A stretch of 64,000 nucleotides of DNA from Agromyces larvae (GTDB lineage Bacteria; Actinomycetota; Actinomycetes; Actinomycetales; Microbacteriaceae), in contig NZ_CP094528.1 in assembly GCF_022811705.1 (NCBI RefSeq), forward strand, positions 186,001 through 250,000. The letters are read 5' to 3'. The number at the start of each line of letters is the position of its first letter. Position 1 is the stretch's first letter. The notes beneath the pieces are model-generated. The model made no database searches. It had not been told where the DNA came from and saw only the letters and a program-made list of their open reading frames with translations. The translations under genes were made by a program, and so were the position numbers. This document shows positions 23,190 through 32,690 of this stretch, piece by piece.

Positions 23190-24728
23190 ATGACGAACCG
23201 AATTCGCAGCCGGAGCGGAGTGAAGGCCGCCGCCGTCGCTGCGCTGGCCTGCTCGCTCGCACTCGTGGGCTGCGCGCCCCCCTCGGACGGCGACGGGGTC
23301 GCGGGCGCGATGTCGCTCACCGTCGGCATGGTGGGCAGCAGCGGCGACACGCTGAACCCGTACCAGCAGCAAGGCTCGAACTCGAGCGGTGCGGTCTTCG
23401 ACCAGGTGTTCGAACGACTCGTGACGCGCGATGCCGACGGCGCCCTCACCCTGGTGCTCGCGGAGTCGATCGAGCCGAACGAGACCGGCGACGAGTGGAC
23501 GATCACCCTCCGCGACGACGTGAAGCTGCACACCGGCGAGCAGTTCGCCGCGGAGGACGTCGTCGAGAGCCTCAGATGGATGATCGACCCGGCCAACGCC
23601 TGGGCGTTCGCCTCGCAGCTCGACTTCATCTCCTCGCCCGACCAGATCCGTGAGGTCGACGACCTGACGGTCGTGCTCGACCTGGACGAGCCGTTCGGCC
23701 TGGTGCCCGAGATGCTCGCCTTCGAGCGCGCCTACATGCGCAGCATCCGCGGGGGCGCGACGGTCGAGGAGCCCGCCGGCACGGGGCCGTTCACCGTCGA
23801 CTCGTTCACGGCCGGCCAGGAGGCGCGATTCTCCCGCTTCGACGACTACTGGGGTGAGGCTCCGAAGATCAGCTCCCTGAAGTTCGCGTTCTTCACCGAA
23901 CAGAACGCCGTGACCAACGCGATCCGCGGCGGGCAGATCGACGTCGCCCGCGGCATCCCGTTCCCCGAGGTCCCGGCGCTGGAGAGCGACCCGAACCTCG
24001 AACTCGTCGTCAGCGACACCGCCGCCTACCCGATCGTGGCGATGAACCTCCAGCAGCCGCCGTTCGATCAGCTCGAGGTGCGGCAGGCCGTGCGCTACGC
24101 GGTCGACCGCGACCTGATCGTGTCGAACGCGTTCGGCGGCTTCGCGAGCGTCGCGAACGACTTCATCGGCATGAACACCGCGTGCCCGGCCCCCGACGTG
24201 CCGCAGCGCGAGCAGGATCTCGAGCTCGCGAAGCAGCTCCTCGCCGAGGCCGGCGCCCAGGGCGCCGAGGTCGAGCTCGTCACCGACGGCGCGTTCCCCG
24301 GCATGATGGAGATGGCCGCGCTGATCATCGAAGACCTCAACGAGATCGGACTGAAGGCCTCTGTGCAGCAGCTCGAGGTCGGTGCGTTCCTCGACCGGTG
24401 GACCGAGTGGCCGTTCTTCATCAGCTTCACGTCGAGCCCGTACGAGGTCACCGCGAAGGCGCACTTCATGCCCGGCGGTTCGGAGAACGCGACCTGGTTC
24501 GACGACGAGGAGTACAACCGGCTCGCGGGCGAGCTCTACCGCACCACCGACCCCGACGCGCAGTGCGAGATCATCACGCAGCTGCAGACGATCGAGTACG
24601 AGCGCGGCCCGTACCTGGTGCCGGTGTTCGGCAACGACATCACGGTGCACCGCTCCAACGTGTCCGGGCTGGAGCCCGACCTGTACGGTCGCACGGCGTT
24701 CCGGCTGACGAACGTGACGGTGGAGTGA
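23190..24728 (+). CDS. ABC transporter substrate-binding lipoprotein, family 5
   Basis: 512-residue solute-binding protein with a lipoprotein signal (LALVGC, lipidated Cys near residue 27). Family segments: YQQQGSNSSGAVFDQVFERL (core VFDQVFERL), VRQAVRYAVDRDLI, PNETGDEWTITLRDDVKLH in part. The ATG at 23190 has GAGGAGG eight bases before. It stands alone on the plus strand; its likely permease/ATPase partners start at 26435, beyond a cupin and an AraC gene on the other strand. Ligand unknown. Confidence 0.9.
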   Translation: MTNRIRSRSGVKAAAVAALACSLALVGCAPPSDGDGVAGAMSLTVGMVGSSGDTLNPYQQQGSNSSGAVFDQVFERLVTRDADGALTLVLAESIEPNETGDEWTITLRDDVKLHTGEQFAAEDVVESLRWMIDPANAWAFASQLDFISSPDQIREVDDLTVVLDLDEPFGLVPEMLAFERAYMRSIRGGATVEEPAGTGPFTVDSFTAGQEARFSRFDDYWGEAPKISSLKFAFFTEQNAVTNAIRGGQIDVARGIPFPEVPALESDPNLELVVSDTAAYPIVAMNLQQPPFDQLEVRQAVRYAVDRDLIVSNAFGGFASVANDFIGMNTACPAPDVPQREQDLELAKQLLAEAGAQGAEVELVTDGAFPGMMEMAALIIEDLNEIGLKASVQQLEVGAFLDRWTEWPFFISFTSSPYEVTAKAHFMPGGSENATWFDDEEYNRLAGELYRTTDPDAQCEIITQLQTIEYERGPYLVPVFGNDITVHRSNVSGLEPDLYGRTAFRLTNVTVE

Positions 24729-24768
24729 TCGGCTGACCCGGCCGACCGGGCCGGGTCGGCGGGCCGAT

Positions 24769-24811
24769 CGCCGAAGGGGCGGAGGTGGCATCCACCTCCG
24801 CCCCTTCGGCG
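24769..24811. terminator. Perfect 20-bp hairpin between convergent genes
   Basis: CGCCGAAGGGGCGGAGGTGG (24769-24788), loop CAT, exact complement to 24811. Placed 40 bp after the binding-protein stop and 18 bp after the cupin stop, so it can terminate both. Confidence 0.85.
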
Positions 24812-24829
24812 TGCTGGTCGGCGCCGCGG

Positions 24830-25285
24830 TCAGTCCCCGTCGCCGGCGCGGTAGCTCGGCGCGAGCGAGAGCGCGCTGAAGCGGAACGGCCGATCCACCC
24901 GGGTGAAGCCGAGCGGGCAGTGCAGGGTGCCGGCGGGAATGTACACCGACCCCGAGGTCGTGATGGTGTGCCGCTCGCCCTCGATGTCGAAGAAGATCTC
25001 CGCACCGAGGTCGGTCGGATCATCGGGGTCGCCGCCCGTCCAGATCAGCACCTCGTCGTAGTCGTGGCGGTGCGGGTTCACCCACAGCTGCGGCTCGTCG
25101 GACGGGTGGATCCAGATGTGGGTCATGTTGATCCGCGCCTCGGGCACGAGGTCGCTGTTCATGAGCCAGAGCCCCTCGCCGAGGTTCGGCAGCGGGTACT
25201 CGAGCACCTCGTCGGAGTCCTCCCTGACCATCTCGGCCATGCAGTTCGGCATGCGGGTGACGAAGAGCCGGTCGTAGCGTGACAT
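24830..25285 (-). CDS. Small cupin protein (HDYDE family, copy 1)
   Basis: 151 residues, one cupin barrel. Cupin motif 1 is NPHRHDYDEVLIWTG (His72, His74, Glu78); motif 2 is GSVYIPAGTLHCPLG (His122). These four residues match the usual metal-binding set, so a mononuclear metal site is likely; enzyme or sensor role unknown. The ends are strongly conserved with the other copies in this window: RYDRLFVTRMP at the start and RVDRPFRFSALSLAP at the end. The ATG at 25285 has GAGAGGAAAGGAA upstream. It is followed by a bidirectional terminator and preceded by an AraC gene in the same direction. Confidence 0.85.
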   Translation of the reverse strand: MSRYDRLFVTRMPNCMAEMVREDSDEVLEYPLPNLGEGLWLMNSDLVPEARINMTHIWIHPSDEPQLWVNPHRHDYDEVLIWTGGDPDDPTDLGAEIFFDIEGERHTITTSGSVYIPAGTLHCPLGFTRVDRPFRFSALSLAPSYRAGDGD

Positions 25286-25323
25286 TGCGGTTCCTTTCCT
25301 CTCGGTGGTGTCTTCAGCTCGGT

Positions 25324-25363
25324 CGCGTCATCGGATGCGACATCGCGTCATCGGATGCGACGT
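25324..25363. repeat. 20-bp tandem duplication cgcgtcatcggatgcgac(a/g)t
   Basis: Two adjacent copies, 25324-25343 and 25344-25363, differing at one base, in the 77-bp gap between the araC stop and the cupin start. Could be a double regulator site or a recent slippage product. Confidence 0.8.
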
Positions 25364-26277
25364 CAGCCGGCGTGACGCTCCGCCGGCGTGCCGTGGTCGC
25401 CACGGGCGCCGAGTTCCCGGTATTCGGTCGGCGTGCAGCCCGTCTCGCGTCGGAAGAACCGCGAGAAGTACGAGGCCTCGCTGAACCCGAGGCAGCGCGA
25501 GATCTGCGCCGCGCTGAGGTCGGTGCCGCTCAGCAGGCGGCGGGCCTCGCGGGTCACGGCGGCGCGGATGATCCGGCTGGGCGTCGACCCGGTGTCGGCC
25601 ATGACCTGCTCGGCGAGATGCCCCGCGGTCACGCCCAGCCGTGCCGCGCAGCGCGTCACGGTCAGGCGGGCGTCGGCATGTCGCATCACGTCGCGGATGA
25701 ACGAGCGGGTCAGCGGGGAGTGCGCGACGCTGCCGGCGCGCGCGTCAGCGGCGTCGCCGCACTCGAGCAGCAGCGCCGCGAGCAGGTGCGTCGTGACCGC
25801 GGGCGAACCCGCATCGGCGATGGCGTCGAGCAGTCGACGCTGGCGGGCGGCGGCGGCCGGCGCCGGGACGATCGGCGCCGCACCGAAGAGCACGAGCTCG
25901 CGGACCCGCTCGGGCACCCCGCCGATCGGGTCGAGGGCGTCCGGCGCGAACATGACGGCGGTGCAGCGGAGGCCGGGATCGGTGTGCCACGAGTGCACCT
26001 GGCCGGGGGCGAGCAGGTGCAGCTCGCCGACGCGCACGGGCACCGGCGCGAAGTCGATGTCGTGGACGCCCGATCCGGCCTCGATCACCAGGAGCTGGGC
26101 GAACGCGTGACGGTGCGGGGTGCGGAACGCGGCCTCGTCGTCGATCGTCTGCACCAGCACGGGCGTCGCCGATCCCGGGTCGAGGGTGAGGTCGTGCACC
26201 GGCAGAGCCGACCGCGGAGCCGTCCGCACGTTCGCCACCACCGATCCCGGCCGGCGCGATCGGCCGCGCCGGCGCAT
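25363..26277 (-). CDS. AraC family regulator with cupin sensor domain
   Basis: 304 residues. The N-terminal half is an AraC-type cupin (FRTPHRHAFAQLLVIEAGSG, HLLAPGQVHSW). The C-terminal half has two HTHs: RLTVTRCAARLGVTAGHLAE and the conserved second one in QISRCLGFSEASYFSRFFRR, then ETGCTPTEYR. Start chosen at the ATG at 26277; Shine-Dalgarno is weak, and GTG codons 36-39 bases further in are alternatives. Divergent from the permease operon and upstream of the cupin, so it probably controls one or both. Confidence 0.85.
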   Translation of the reverse strand: MRRRGRSRRPGSVVANVRTAPRSALPVHDLTLDPGSATPVLVQTIDDEAAFRTPHRHAFAQLLVIEAGSGVHDIDFAPVPVRVGELHLLAPGQVHSWHTDPGLRCTAVMFAPDALDPIGGVPERVRELVLFGAAPIVPAPAAAARQRRLLDAIADAGSPAVTTHLLAALLLECGDAADARAGSVAHSPLTRSFIRDVMRHADARLTVTRCAARLGVTAGHLAEQVMADTGSTPSRIIRAAVTREARRLLSGTDLSAAQISRCLGFSEASYFSRFFRRETGCTPTEYRELGARGDHGTPAERHAG

Positions 26278-26434
26278 GCTGCTTGGACTTCCCAGTGTCG
26301 TCGCGGCCCGCCGGGCCGGTTTGTCGACGGGAGCACGCCGTTTGACCGGCTGAGCAGACTTCGATCCGCGGCGTTGTGCCGCCCCTGCGGCGCGCTCACG
26401 ATGGGTGCACCGAGACGGCGGGAGGAGGCCGCGT

Positions 26435-27448
26435 ATGACCGAGTCGATCGCGCTCACGAGCGAACGCAGCACGCATCCGGCGCGTCGGGCACGGCGGCGT
26501 CGGACGCTCCGGATGTGGGCGGGCAAGGTGCTGCAGGGCGTCCTGACCCTGCTGCTGGTCTCCGTGCTGATCTTCTTCGCGACGCAGCTCATGCCGGGTG
26601 ATGTCGCGAAGGTGATCCTCGGCGTGAACGCGACGCCAGAGCGCATCGCGACCGTTCGACAGCAGCTCGGGCTCGACCAGCCGATCTGGCAGCAGTACCT
26701 GAGCTGGCTCGGCGGGATCCTGCACGGCGACTGGGGCGTCTCGCTCACCAACGGCGTGCCGGTCGCCGACACGCTGTCGATCCGGCTGCGGAACTCGGTC
26801 GCGCTCGGTGCGATGGCGCTCGTGATCATGCTCCCGATCTCGCTCGTCGTCGGCGTCGTCGCGGCGCAGCGGAAGGACCGGGTCTTCGACTCGATCTTCA
26901 TGGGCAGCTCCATGACGGTCAACGCCGTGCCCGAGTTCGTGCTCGGCACCGTGCTGATCGCGCTGTTCGGCACGACCGTGTTCCACCTGTTCCCGCCGGT
27001 GGCGCTGATCCCGCCGGCCGACATGCCGTGGTGGCATCCGATGGAGATGGTGCTTCCCGTGACGACGCTCGTGATCGGCGGCGTCGCCTACCTGTCGCGG
27101 CTCGTGCGGGTCTCCTTCATCGATGTGATGAACAGCGAGTACATCCAGACCGCCCGACTCAAGGGGCTGAGCACACGGCGCATCCTGTACCGGCACGCTC
27201 TGCCCAACGCGCTCGCCCCGATCATCCCCGCGGCCTCCCTCGTCGCCGCCTTCCTCATCGGCGGCACCGTGGTCGTCGAGTACCTCTTCTCCTACCCCGG
27301 CATCGGGCTCACGCTCGTCGAAGCGGTCAACAACCGCGACCTGCCGCTCATCCAGGCGGTCGTGCTGATCATCGCGTCGGCGTACTTCGTCTTCAACTTC
27401 ATCGCCGACCTCCTGTCGGACGCAGGCTCCGCGAGCCGGAAGGGATGA
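26435..27448 (+). CDS. ABC transporter permease (DppB/OppB type)
   Basis: 337-residue permease with six hydrophobic segments; family marks QPIWQQYLSWLGGILHGDWG (in part, QYLSWLGGILHGDWG), the EAA-like loop SEYIQTARLKGLS, and YPGIGLTLVEAV. GGAGGAGG sits six bases upstream of the ATG at 26435. The N terminus carries an unusually basic stretch, HPARRARRRRTLRM, before TM1. ATGA overlap with the next permease. Confidence 0.92.
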   Translation: MTESIALTSERSTHPARRARRRRTLRMWAGKVLQGVLTLLLVSVLIFFATQLMPGDVAKVILGVNATPERIATVRQQLGLDQPIWQQYLSWLGGILHGDWGVSLTNGVPVADTLSIRLRNSVALGAMALVIMLPISLVVGVVAAQRKDRVFDSIFMGSSMTVNAVPEFVLGTVLIALFGTTVFHLFPPVALIPPADMPWWHPMEMVLPVTTLVIGGVAYLSRLVRVSFIDVMNSEYIQTARLKGLSTRRILYRHALPNALAPIIPAASLVAAFLIGGTVVVEYLFSYPGIGLTLVEAVNNRDLPLIQAVVLIIASAYFVFNFIADLLSDAGSASRKG

Positions 27449-28335
27449 GCCGGACCATGTCTCAACCGAACGACACGACGACCACCCCCGCCGTCGAACC
27501 TCGTGCGAGGTCGCGGGTGCTCGCGAGGTTCCTCGCCTCGAACCAGGTGCGCTGGGGCATCGGCCTCGTCATCCTCACCACCCTGCTGGCCTACTTCGGG
27601 GGCTTCTTCGCCCCGTATCCGCCGACCGAGCCGATCACCACGCCGTACGCGCCCCCCGGCGACGGGCTCCTGCTCGGGTCGGACCAGATCGGGCGCGACG
27701 TGCTGTCGCGGGTGCTGCACGGCGGCGTGCACCTGGCCTGGATGGCGCCGCTCAGCGCCGTGCTCAGCGTGGTGATCGGGGCGATCGTCGGCATGGCCGC
27801 CGCGTACTACCGCGGGGCGACCGAGACGATCCTGATGCGGCTCATGGACGTGCTGCTCGCGTTCCCCGGGCTGCTGATGGCGCTCCTGTTCGTGTCGATG
27901 CTCGGCCCGAGCCCCGCCCTGCTCGTCACGCTCGTCGTGCTCGCGCTCATCCCGGGCGTCGCGCGCGTCATCCGCGGCGCAGCCCTGCCGATCTGCGACC
28001 GCGAGTTCGTGCAGTGGGGGCGGTCGGTCGGCATCCCCGGCCGCACCATGATCGTCCGCGAGATCCTCCCGAACGTGACCTCGCCCCTGCTCGTCGAGTT
28101 CGGGGTCCGACTGATGTGGGCGGTCGGGATCCTCGCCTCGATCAGCTTCATCGGCTACGGGATCCAGCCCCCGACACCCGACTGGGGTCTCATGGTCAGC
28201 GAGAACCGCACCGGTCTGGCGACCCAGCCGCTGGCCGTCCTCGCCCCGATCGTCATGATCGTGCTCTTCACCGTCGGGGGCAACCTCATCGCCGAGGGCG
28301 GCGCCCGCGTCATCGCCCGCACGGAAGGGAAGTAA
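27445..28335 (+). CDS. ABC transporter permease (DppC/OppC type)
   Basis: 296-residue permease: PPGDGLLLGSDQIGRDVLSR (in part, LLGSDQIGRDVLSR) is the DppC signature before TM2; EAA loop CDREFVQWGRSVGIPGR; C-terminal PPTPDWGLMVSEN. The ATG at 27445 overlaps the previous stop; an ATG at 27457 is an alternative. Two bp separate its stop from the ATPase start. Confidence 0.9.
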   Translation: MSRTMSQPNDTTTTPAVEPRARSRVLARFLASNQVRWGIGLVILTTLLAYFGGFFAPYPPTEPITTPYAPPGDGLLLGSDQIGRDVLSRVLHGGVHLAWMAPLSAVLSVVIGAIVGMAAAYYRGATETILMRLMDVLLAFPGLLMALLFVSMLGPSPALLVTLVVLALIPGVARVIRGAALPICDREFVQWGRSVGIPGRTMIVREILPNVTSPLLVEFGVRLMWAVGILASISFIGYGIQPPTPDWGLMVSENRTGLATQPLAVLAPIVMIVLFTVGGNLIAEGGARVIARTEGK

Positions 28336-28337
28336 GC

Positions 28338-29918
28338 ATGCCTGCGGTCTCCGTCTCAGGTCTCACCGTCGCGCTCGAGGCGACCGGCGCGCCCATCATC
28401 GACGACGTCTCGCTGTCGCTGGAGGCGGGCGAGGTGCTCGGCATCGTCGGCGAATCCGGCTCGGGCAAGAGCACGCTGTCGCTGGCGATGCTCGGGTACG
28501 CCAGACCCGGCGGGCGCATCACCGGCGGATCGGTCGAGATCGAGGGCACCGACATCCTGCAACTCGACGCCGACGGCCTCCGCCGAGCCCGCCGCGGCCT
28601 GGTCAGCTACGTCGCCCAGGACCCGGCGACCGCGCTGAACCCCTCGATGCGCCTGTCCACCCAGCTCCTGGAGGCCCTCGACGGGCCTCGTGATCAGGCG
28701 ATCGCGCGCGTGCGCGAGGTGCTCTCCGCCGTCGGTCTGCCGAACGACGACGCCTTCATCAAGCGCCGTGCCCGCGAACTGTCGGGAGGGCAGCAGCAGC
28801 GCATCGCGATCGCGATGGCGGTCGTCGCGCAGCCTCGGCTGATCGTGCTCGACGAGCCGACCACCGGTCTCGACGTCTCGACGCAGATGCGGGTGCTCGA
28901 ACTCGTGAAGCGACTCTGCGCCGAGTACCGGATCGCGGCGATCTACGTCACCCACGATCTCGCCGTCGTCGCGGAGGTGGCCGACGCGACCATGGTCATG
29001 AAAGACGGGCACGTGGTCGAGACGGGGCCAGCGCACGAGGTGCTGCTCCGACCGCAGCATCCGTACTCGAAGGCCCTGATCGCCGCGACGCCCTCGACCA
29101 AGATCCGAACCCCCTGGGAGGGCGACGCCCCCGCCGCAGAGCCCTCGCCCTCGCCTGCCGCCGCACCGCTGCTGCGGGTCGAATCGCTGACCGCGTCGTA
29201 CGGCCACCTCGAGGTGCTCCACGACGTGGACCTCACCGTCTCGCCGGGCGAGTGCGTGGCGATCGTGGGGGAGTCGGGCTCGGGCAAGAGCACGCTGTCG
29301 CGATGCCTGATCGGCCTGCACGACGACTGGCACGGCACCGTCGCCCTCGACGGGCGGCCCCTCGCGAAGTCGGCCGCCGACCGCGGCACTGCCGAGCGGC
29401 GGGCCATGCAGTACATCTTCCAGAACCCGTACGGTTCGCTGAACCCCAGACAGGACGTCGGCGCCATCCTCTCGACGCCCCTGGCGCTGTTCGAGGGCGT
29501 CACCGGCGCCGAGGCGCGGCGTCGCGTCGTCGACGCACTCGAACGCGTCGAGATGCCGGCGCGGATGGCGGCGAGGTACCCGTCGGAACTGTCGGGCGGT
29601 CAGCGCCAGCGCGTCGCCATCGCGCGTGCGCTGCTCGCGTCGCCCGAACTGCTCATCTGCGACGAGGTCACCTCGGCGCTGGACGTGCTCGTGCAGTCGG
29701 CCGTCATCGATCTGCTGCGCGGCCTGCTGCGAGACGGCCTCGGCATGATCTTCGTCACCCACAACCTCGCCGTCGTCCGCAACATCGCCGACCGGGTGGT
29801 GGTGGTGAATCGGGGCACCGTCGTCGAGCACGGCGGCGTCGACGAGGTGCTGGACCGTCCGCAGGACGCCTACACGCGGGGCCTGCTCGCGAACACGCTC
29901 GACCTGCCGGCGGCGTAG
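28338..29918 (+). CDS. ABC transporter ATPase with two nucleotide-binding domains (DppD-DppF fusion)
   Basis: 526 residues holding both ATPases of a family-5 importer. Domain 1: Walker A GESGSGKS (38-45), signature LSGGQQQR, Walker B LIVLDEPTTGLD. Domain 2: Walker A at about 312-319, signature LSGGQRQR, Walker B LLICDEVTSALD (Val replaces the usual Pro after the catalytic Glu). A Pro/Ala/Ser linker of about 20 residues joins them. GAAGGGAAG precedes the ATG. Last gene of the permease operon, four bp from the convergent peptidase stop, with no room for a hairpin. Confidence 0.93.
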   Translation: MPAVSVSGLTVALEATGAPIIDDVSLSLEAGEVLGIVGESGSGKSTLSLAMLGYARPGGRITGGSVEIEGTDILQLDADGLRRARRGLVSYVAQDPATALNPSMRLSTQLLEALDGPRDQAIARVREVLSAVGLPNDDAFIKRRARELSGGQQQRIAIAMAVVAQPRLIVLDEPTTGLDVSTQMRVLELVKRLCAEYRIAAIYVTHDLAVVAEVADATMVMKDGHVVETGPAHEVLLRPQHPYSKALIAATPSTKIRTPWEGDAPAAEPSPSPAAAPLLRVESLTASYGHLEVLHDVDLTVSPGECVAIVGESGSGKSTLSRCLIGLHDDWHGTVALDGRPLAKSAADRGTAERRAMQYIFQNPYGSLNPRQDVGAILSTPLALFEGVTGAEARRRVVDALERVEMPARMAARYPSELSGGQRQRVAIARALLASPELLICDEVTSALDVLVQSAVIDLLRGLLRDGLGMIFVTHNLAVVRNIADRVVVVNRGTVVEHGGVDEVLDRPQDAYTRGLLANTLDLPAA

Positions 29919-29922
29919 CCGA

Positions 29923-31125
29923 TCAGCGCTCGCCGCGCTCGCCGCGCTCATCCGGCCCGAGCCCGACCACGCGCAGCAGTTGGTCGTGGGGAAGCCCGTA
30001 CCGGGTCGCGCCGTCGATGCCGACCATGGTGTCCGCAGCGAGCATGGCGTTGACGATGGCCTCCTCGGTCGCCTCGATCGCGGCGTAGAACAGCGGGTCG
30101 ATCCGGTCGTTGCCGAGCGCGACGGGTGTGTACGTGAGCGGGCTCCCGGGGCCGCCGAATCCGGCGGGGATCTCGCCGCTGCCGGTCGAGAAGCAGAGCG
30201 TCAGGTCGCCGCTGCCGTTCTCGCCCGCGCCGCCGAGTCGGCCGATGCCGAGCGTCGACCGCTGCGCGAGCCGCGCGCACTGGTGGGGCAGCAGCGGCGC
30301 GTCGGTCGCGACGATCACGATGATCGAACCGCTGCCCTCGGGAAGCGACGAGCTGAACCGCGCGTCGGGCGCCTCGTGCCCGCTGCCGTCGTCGCCGGGC
30401 AGCCGGATGGCGCGACCCACGGGTCGGCCCTCGATCATGAGCCGGTCGCGGCGGCCGTGGTTCGCCTGCACGAGCACTCCCACGGTGTAGCCGCCGTCGG
30501 CCGGGGCGACGACGCGCGACGCGGTGCCGATGCCGCCCTTGAATCCGTGCGCGATCATCCCGGTGCCGCCGCCGACGCTGCCCTCGGCGACGTGACCGCC
30601 GTGCGCCTGCTCGATCGCCTGGAACACGTGCTCGGCGCGGACGTGGAAGCCGTTCAGGTCGTTGAGCGCGCCGTCCCAGGTCTCGGCGACCACCGGCAAC
30701 GACCAGTACTCCTCGCCGGGCGGGCGCGTCGTGCCCTCGTGGGCGACGAGGGCATCGCGCACGACGCCGACGCTGTGCGTGTTGGTGAGCCCGATGTAGC
30801 TGGTGAGCTGGCCCGACTCGCGGATCCATTCGAGCCCCGTCATCTCGCCGTTGCCGTTCAGCCGGTGCGGCGCCGCGTAGAGGGGGTGGTGCCAAGGCGC
30901 CTCGCGCGGGATGACCACGGTCACGCCGGTGCGCACCGGGCCCTCGCCGCGCACCAGCGGCCCGTCGCCCGAGATGAGCGTCGTGTGACCGACGCGGACG
31001 CCGTCGACGTCGGTGATCGCGTTCCGCGGCCCGTTCGGCAGATCGCCCATCCTGAGCCCGAGGTCGCGGGCCTTGCGACCCGAACGCGTGCCCGCGAAGC
31101 CGTCGGCGAGCTCGGCCGCGCTCAT
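29923..31125 (-). CDS. P1 family peptidase (DmpA-type aminopeptidase)
   Basis: 400-residue Ntn-like hydrolase precursor that would self-cleave before the serine of EGSVGGGTGMIAHGFKGGIG (motif GSVGGGTGM), the new N-terminal Ser being the nucleophile. Other family segments: NAITDVDGVRVGH, GLTNTHSVGVVRDA, and VGVLVQANHGRRD. DmpA enzymes release N-terminal residues or act on amides. Its position next to an oligopeptide-type importer suggests it trims imported substrates; inference. The start overlaps the stop of the NTF2-like gene (ATGA). The C terminus ends in repeated GER. Confidence 0.9.
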   Translation of the reverse strand: MSAAELADGFAGTRSGRKARDLGLRMGDLPNGPRNAITDVDGVRVGHTTLISGDGPLVRGEGPVRTGVTVVIPREAPWHHPLYAAPHRLNGNGEMTGLEWIRESGQLTSYIGLTNTHSVGVVRDALVAHEGTTRPPGEEYWSLPVVAETWDGALNDLNGFHVRAEHVFQAIEQAHGGHVAEGSVGGGTGMIAHGFKGGIGTASRVVAPADGGYTVGVLVQANHGRRDRLMIEGRPVGRAIRLPGDDGSGHEAPDARFSSSLPEGSGSIIVIVATDAPLLPHQCARLAQRSTLGIGRLGGAGENGSGDLTLCFSTGSGEIPAGFGGPGSPLTYTPVALGNDRIDPLFYAAIEATEEAIVNAMLAADTMVGIDGATRYGLPHDQLLRVVGLGPDERGERGER

Positions 31126-31523
31126 GCGCCGACCGCCTCGGCGGCGTCGGCGACGAGCCTCGTGTCGGCGATCTGCTCGAACCCGGTGATCGCGCCGTCG
31201 GCGAGTCGCCAGACGTGCACCGCGCGAGCGTCGAGCGCGCGCCCGGTTCGGCGATGGATGCCCCGGTAGCGGCCGAGCGCGACGACCGTGTCGCCGCTCT
31301 CGAGCAGTTCGTCGGCGTGCATGCCGAAGCCGTCCCAATCCGTGGCGATCGCGGCGAAGACCGAGGCGCCGATCTCGTCCGCGCCGGTGTAGCGGCCCGC
31401 GGTGGGGAAGCCCTCGGCCTCGATCCATCGGATCTCGGGTGCGAAGTCGGCCGTCATCCCGGCCAGGTCGCCGTGCGCCGCGGCGTCGTAGTGGGCTGCG
31501 ATGATCTCTCGGTTCGTCCTCAC
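31122..31523 (-). CDS. SnoaL-like/NTF2-fold protein
   Basis: 133-residue protein of the SnoaL/NTF2 fold: IAAHYDAAAHGDLAGMTADF at the start, FAPEIRWIEAEGFP, and RAVHVWRLADGAITGFEQ. Such proteins are small cyclases, isomerases or non-catalytic ligand binders; nothing here specifies one. GTG start at 31523 after GGGAGAGA. First gene of a two-gene unit with the P1 peptidase. Confidence 0.75.
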   Translation of the reverse strand: MRTNREIIAAHYDAAAHGDLAGMTADFAPEIRWIEAEGFPTAGRYTGADEIGASVFAAIATDWDGFGMHADELLESGDTVVALGRYRGIHRRTGRALDARAVHVWRLADGAITGFEQIADTRLVADAAEAVGA

Positions 31524-31715
31524 GGCCGGTCTCTCCCTCGGGGTCGGGCGTCGTCCACCCAGTCTCGGCCAGGACCGGGCGCCTCCGCCGAACTGTGCCG
31601 ACGGGCGCAACAGGTCTTCCCGCAGCGTCAATCGAGGGGGAGGGCCGGCCGGATAACGTCGGGCTCGGGTCCCGACGGGGCCCGGAGCATCCGACCGGAA
31701 GGGGCCGCGAGGCGC

Positions 31716-32690
31716 ATGACGATCACCACGACGACCGGAGCGCGCATCCGGCCCGCCCTCGCGGCGATGAACGACCGCAGCCGCGCCCTCGATCCGCAGT
31801 TGCCGGACCGGGCGTTCGACGACGACGACCCGATCCTCGCCGCGCTCGACGGCGACGCCGTGCGCGCGGTCGGCCGCGTCTCGGTCGCACACCTGGCCCA
31901 GGACCAGCCGGCCGCGATCTGGGGCGCCCTGCATCGCGCGGAGCTCGAACTCGGCTGGTCGGGCGATGCCGGTGCCATGGGGGAGCTGCTCGACGCCTGG
32001 CTCGCGGAGGCGGCCGAACGGATGCGACGGGCCGGCGCCGACGCCACGACCGACTGGGAGACCTCGTGCTCGCTCCGCGTGCCGGCACGCGACTCTGCCG
32101 CGGTGAAGCCCTTGCTGGCACGCGGCTTCGCCGTCGTCGGGGTCGAGGGCATCCGGGTCGGCTCCCGCGGCGCGGACGGCGAGGCGGCGCAGCGGCGACT
32201 GTCGGCGGCGGGTGTGCGGCTCCGCCCGGCCCGACTCGACGACCTCGCGCTGCTGACCGAGCTCGATACCGAGCTCTTCGCGCACGACGCCCAGCACGGG
32301 AGCATCACGAGAAGGCCGCAGGCGGGTGCGAGCCTGCGCGCGGGCATCGAGGCGCGACTGCACCGCGACCCGGAGTGGACCTGGATCGTCGAATGCGGCG
32401 ACGATCAGGTCGGGTACGTGAGCCTCGAGACCGACCGGGCGGAGCATCTCGGGCGCGTGGCGCCGGGGGCGGACATCGCCTTCCTCCAGGCGATGTACCT
32501 GCGGCCGGAGGTGCGCGGCAGCCGCATCGGCGAAGCGGTGGTGGAGTTCGCCCACGCCCGGCTCGAGGAGCGCGGGTACGACCGCGTGCTCCTCGACTAC
32601 GCCGCCCTGAACCCGCGGTCGGGTCCCTTCTGGTGCCGCATGGGCTACCGCCCGCTGTGGAACCTCTGGCAGCGCCGGCCCGCCGGCTGA
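31716..32690 (+). CDS. GNAT N-acetyltransferase, probably tandem
   Basis: 324 residues. The C-terminal domain (about 165-324) is a GNAT fold: AMYLRPEVRGSRIGEAVVEF holds the acetyl-CoA pyrophosphate loop RGSRIG, and DYAALNPRSGPFWCRMGYRP is the usual last strand-turn. The N-terminal half has GNAT-like pieces (VRAVGRVSVAH, LLARGFAVVGVEGIRVG) but no clear CoA loop, so it may be a degenerate first copy. Start at 31716. Divergent from the SnoaL-like gene; substrate unknown. Confidence 0.8.
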   Translation: MTITTTTGARIRPALAAMNDRSRALDPQLPDRAFDDDDPILAALDGDAVRAVGRVSVAHLAQDQPAAIWGALHRAELELGWSGDAGAMGELLDAWLAEAAERMRRAGADATTDWETSCSLRVPARDSAAVKPLLARGFAVVGVEGIRVGSRGADGEAAQRRLSAAGVRLRPARLDDLALLTELDTELFAHDAQHGSITRRPQAGASLRAGIEARLHRDPEWTWIVECGDDQVGYVSLETDRAEHLGRVAPGADIAFLQAMYLRPEVRGSRIGEAVVEFAHARLEERGYDRVLLDYAALNPRSGPFWCRMGYRPLWNLWQRRPAG

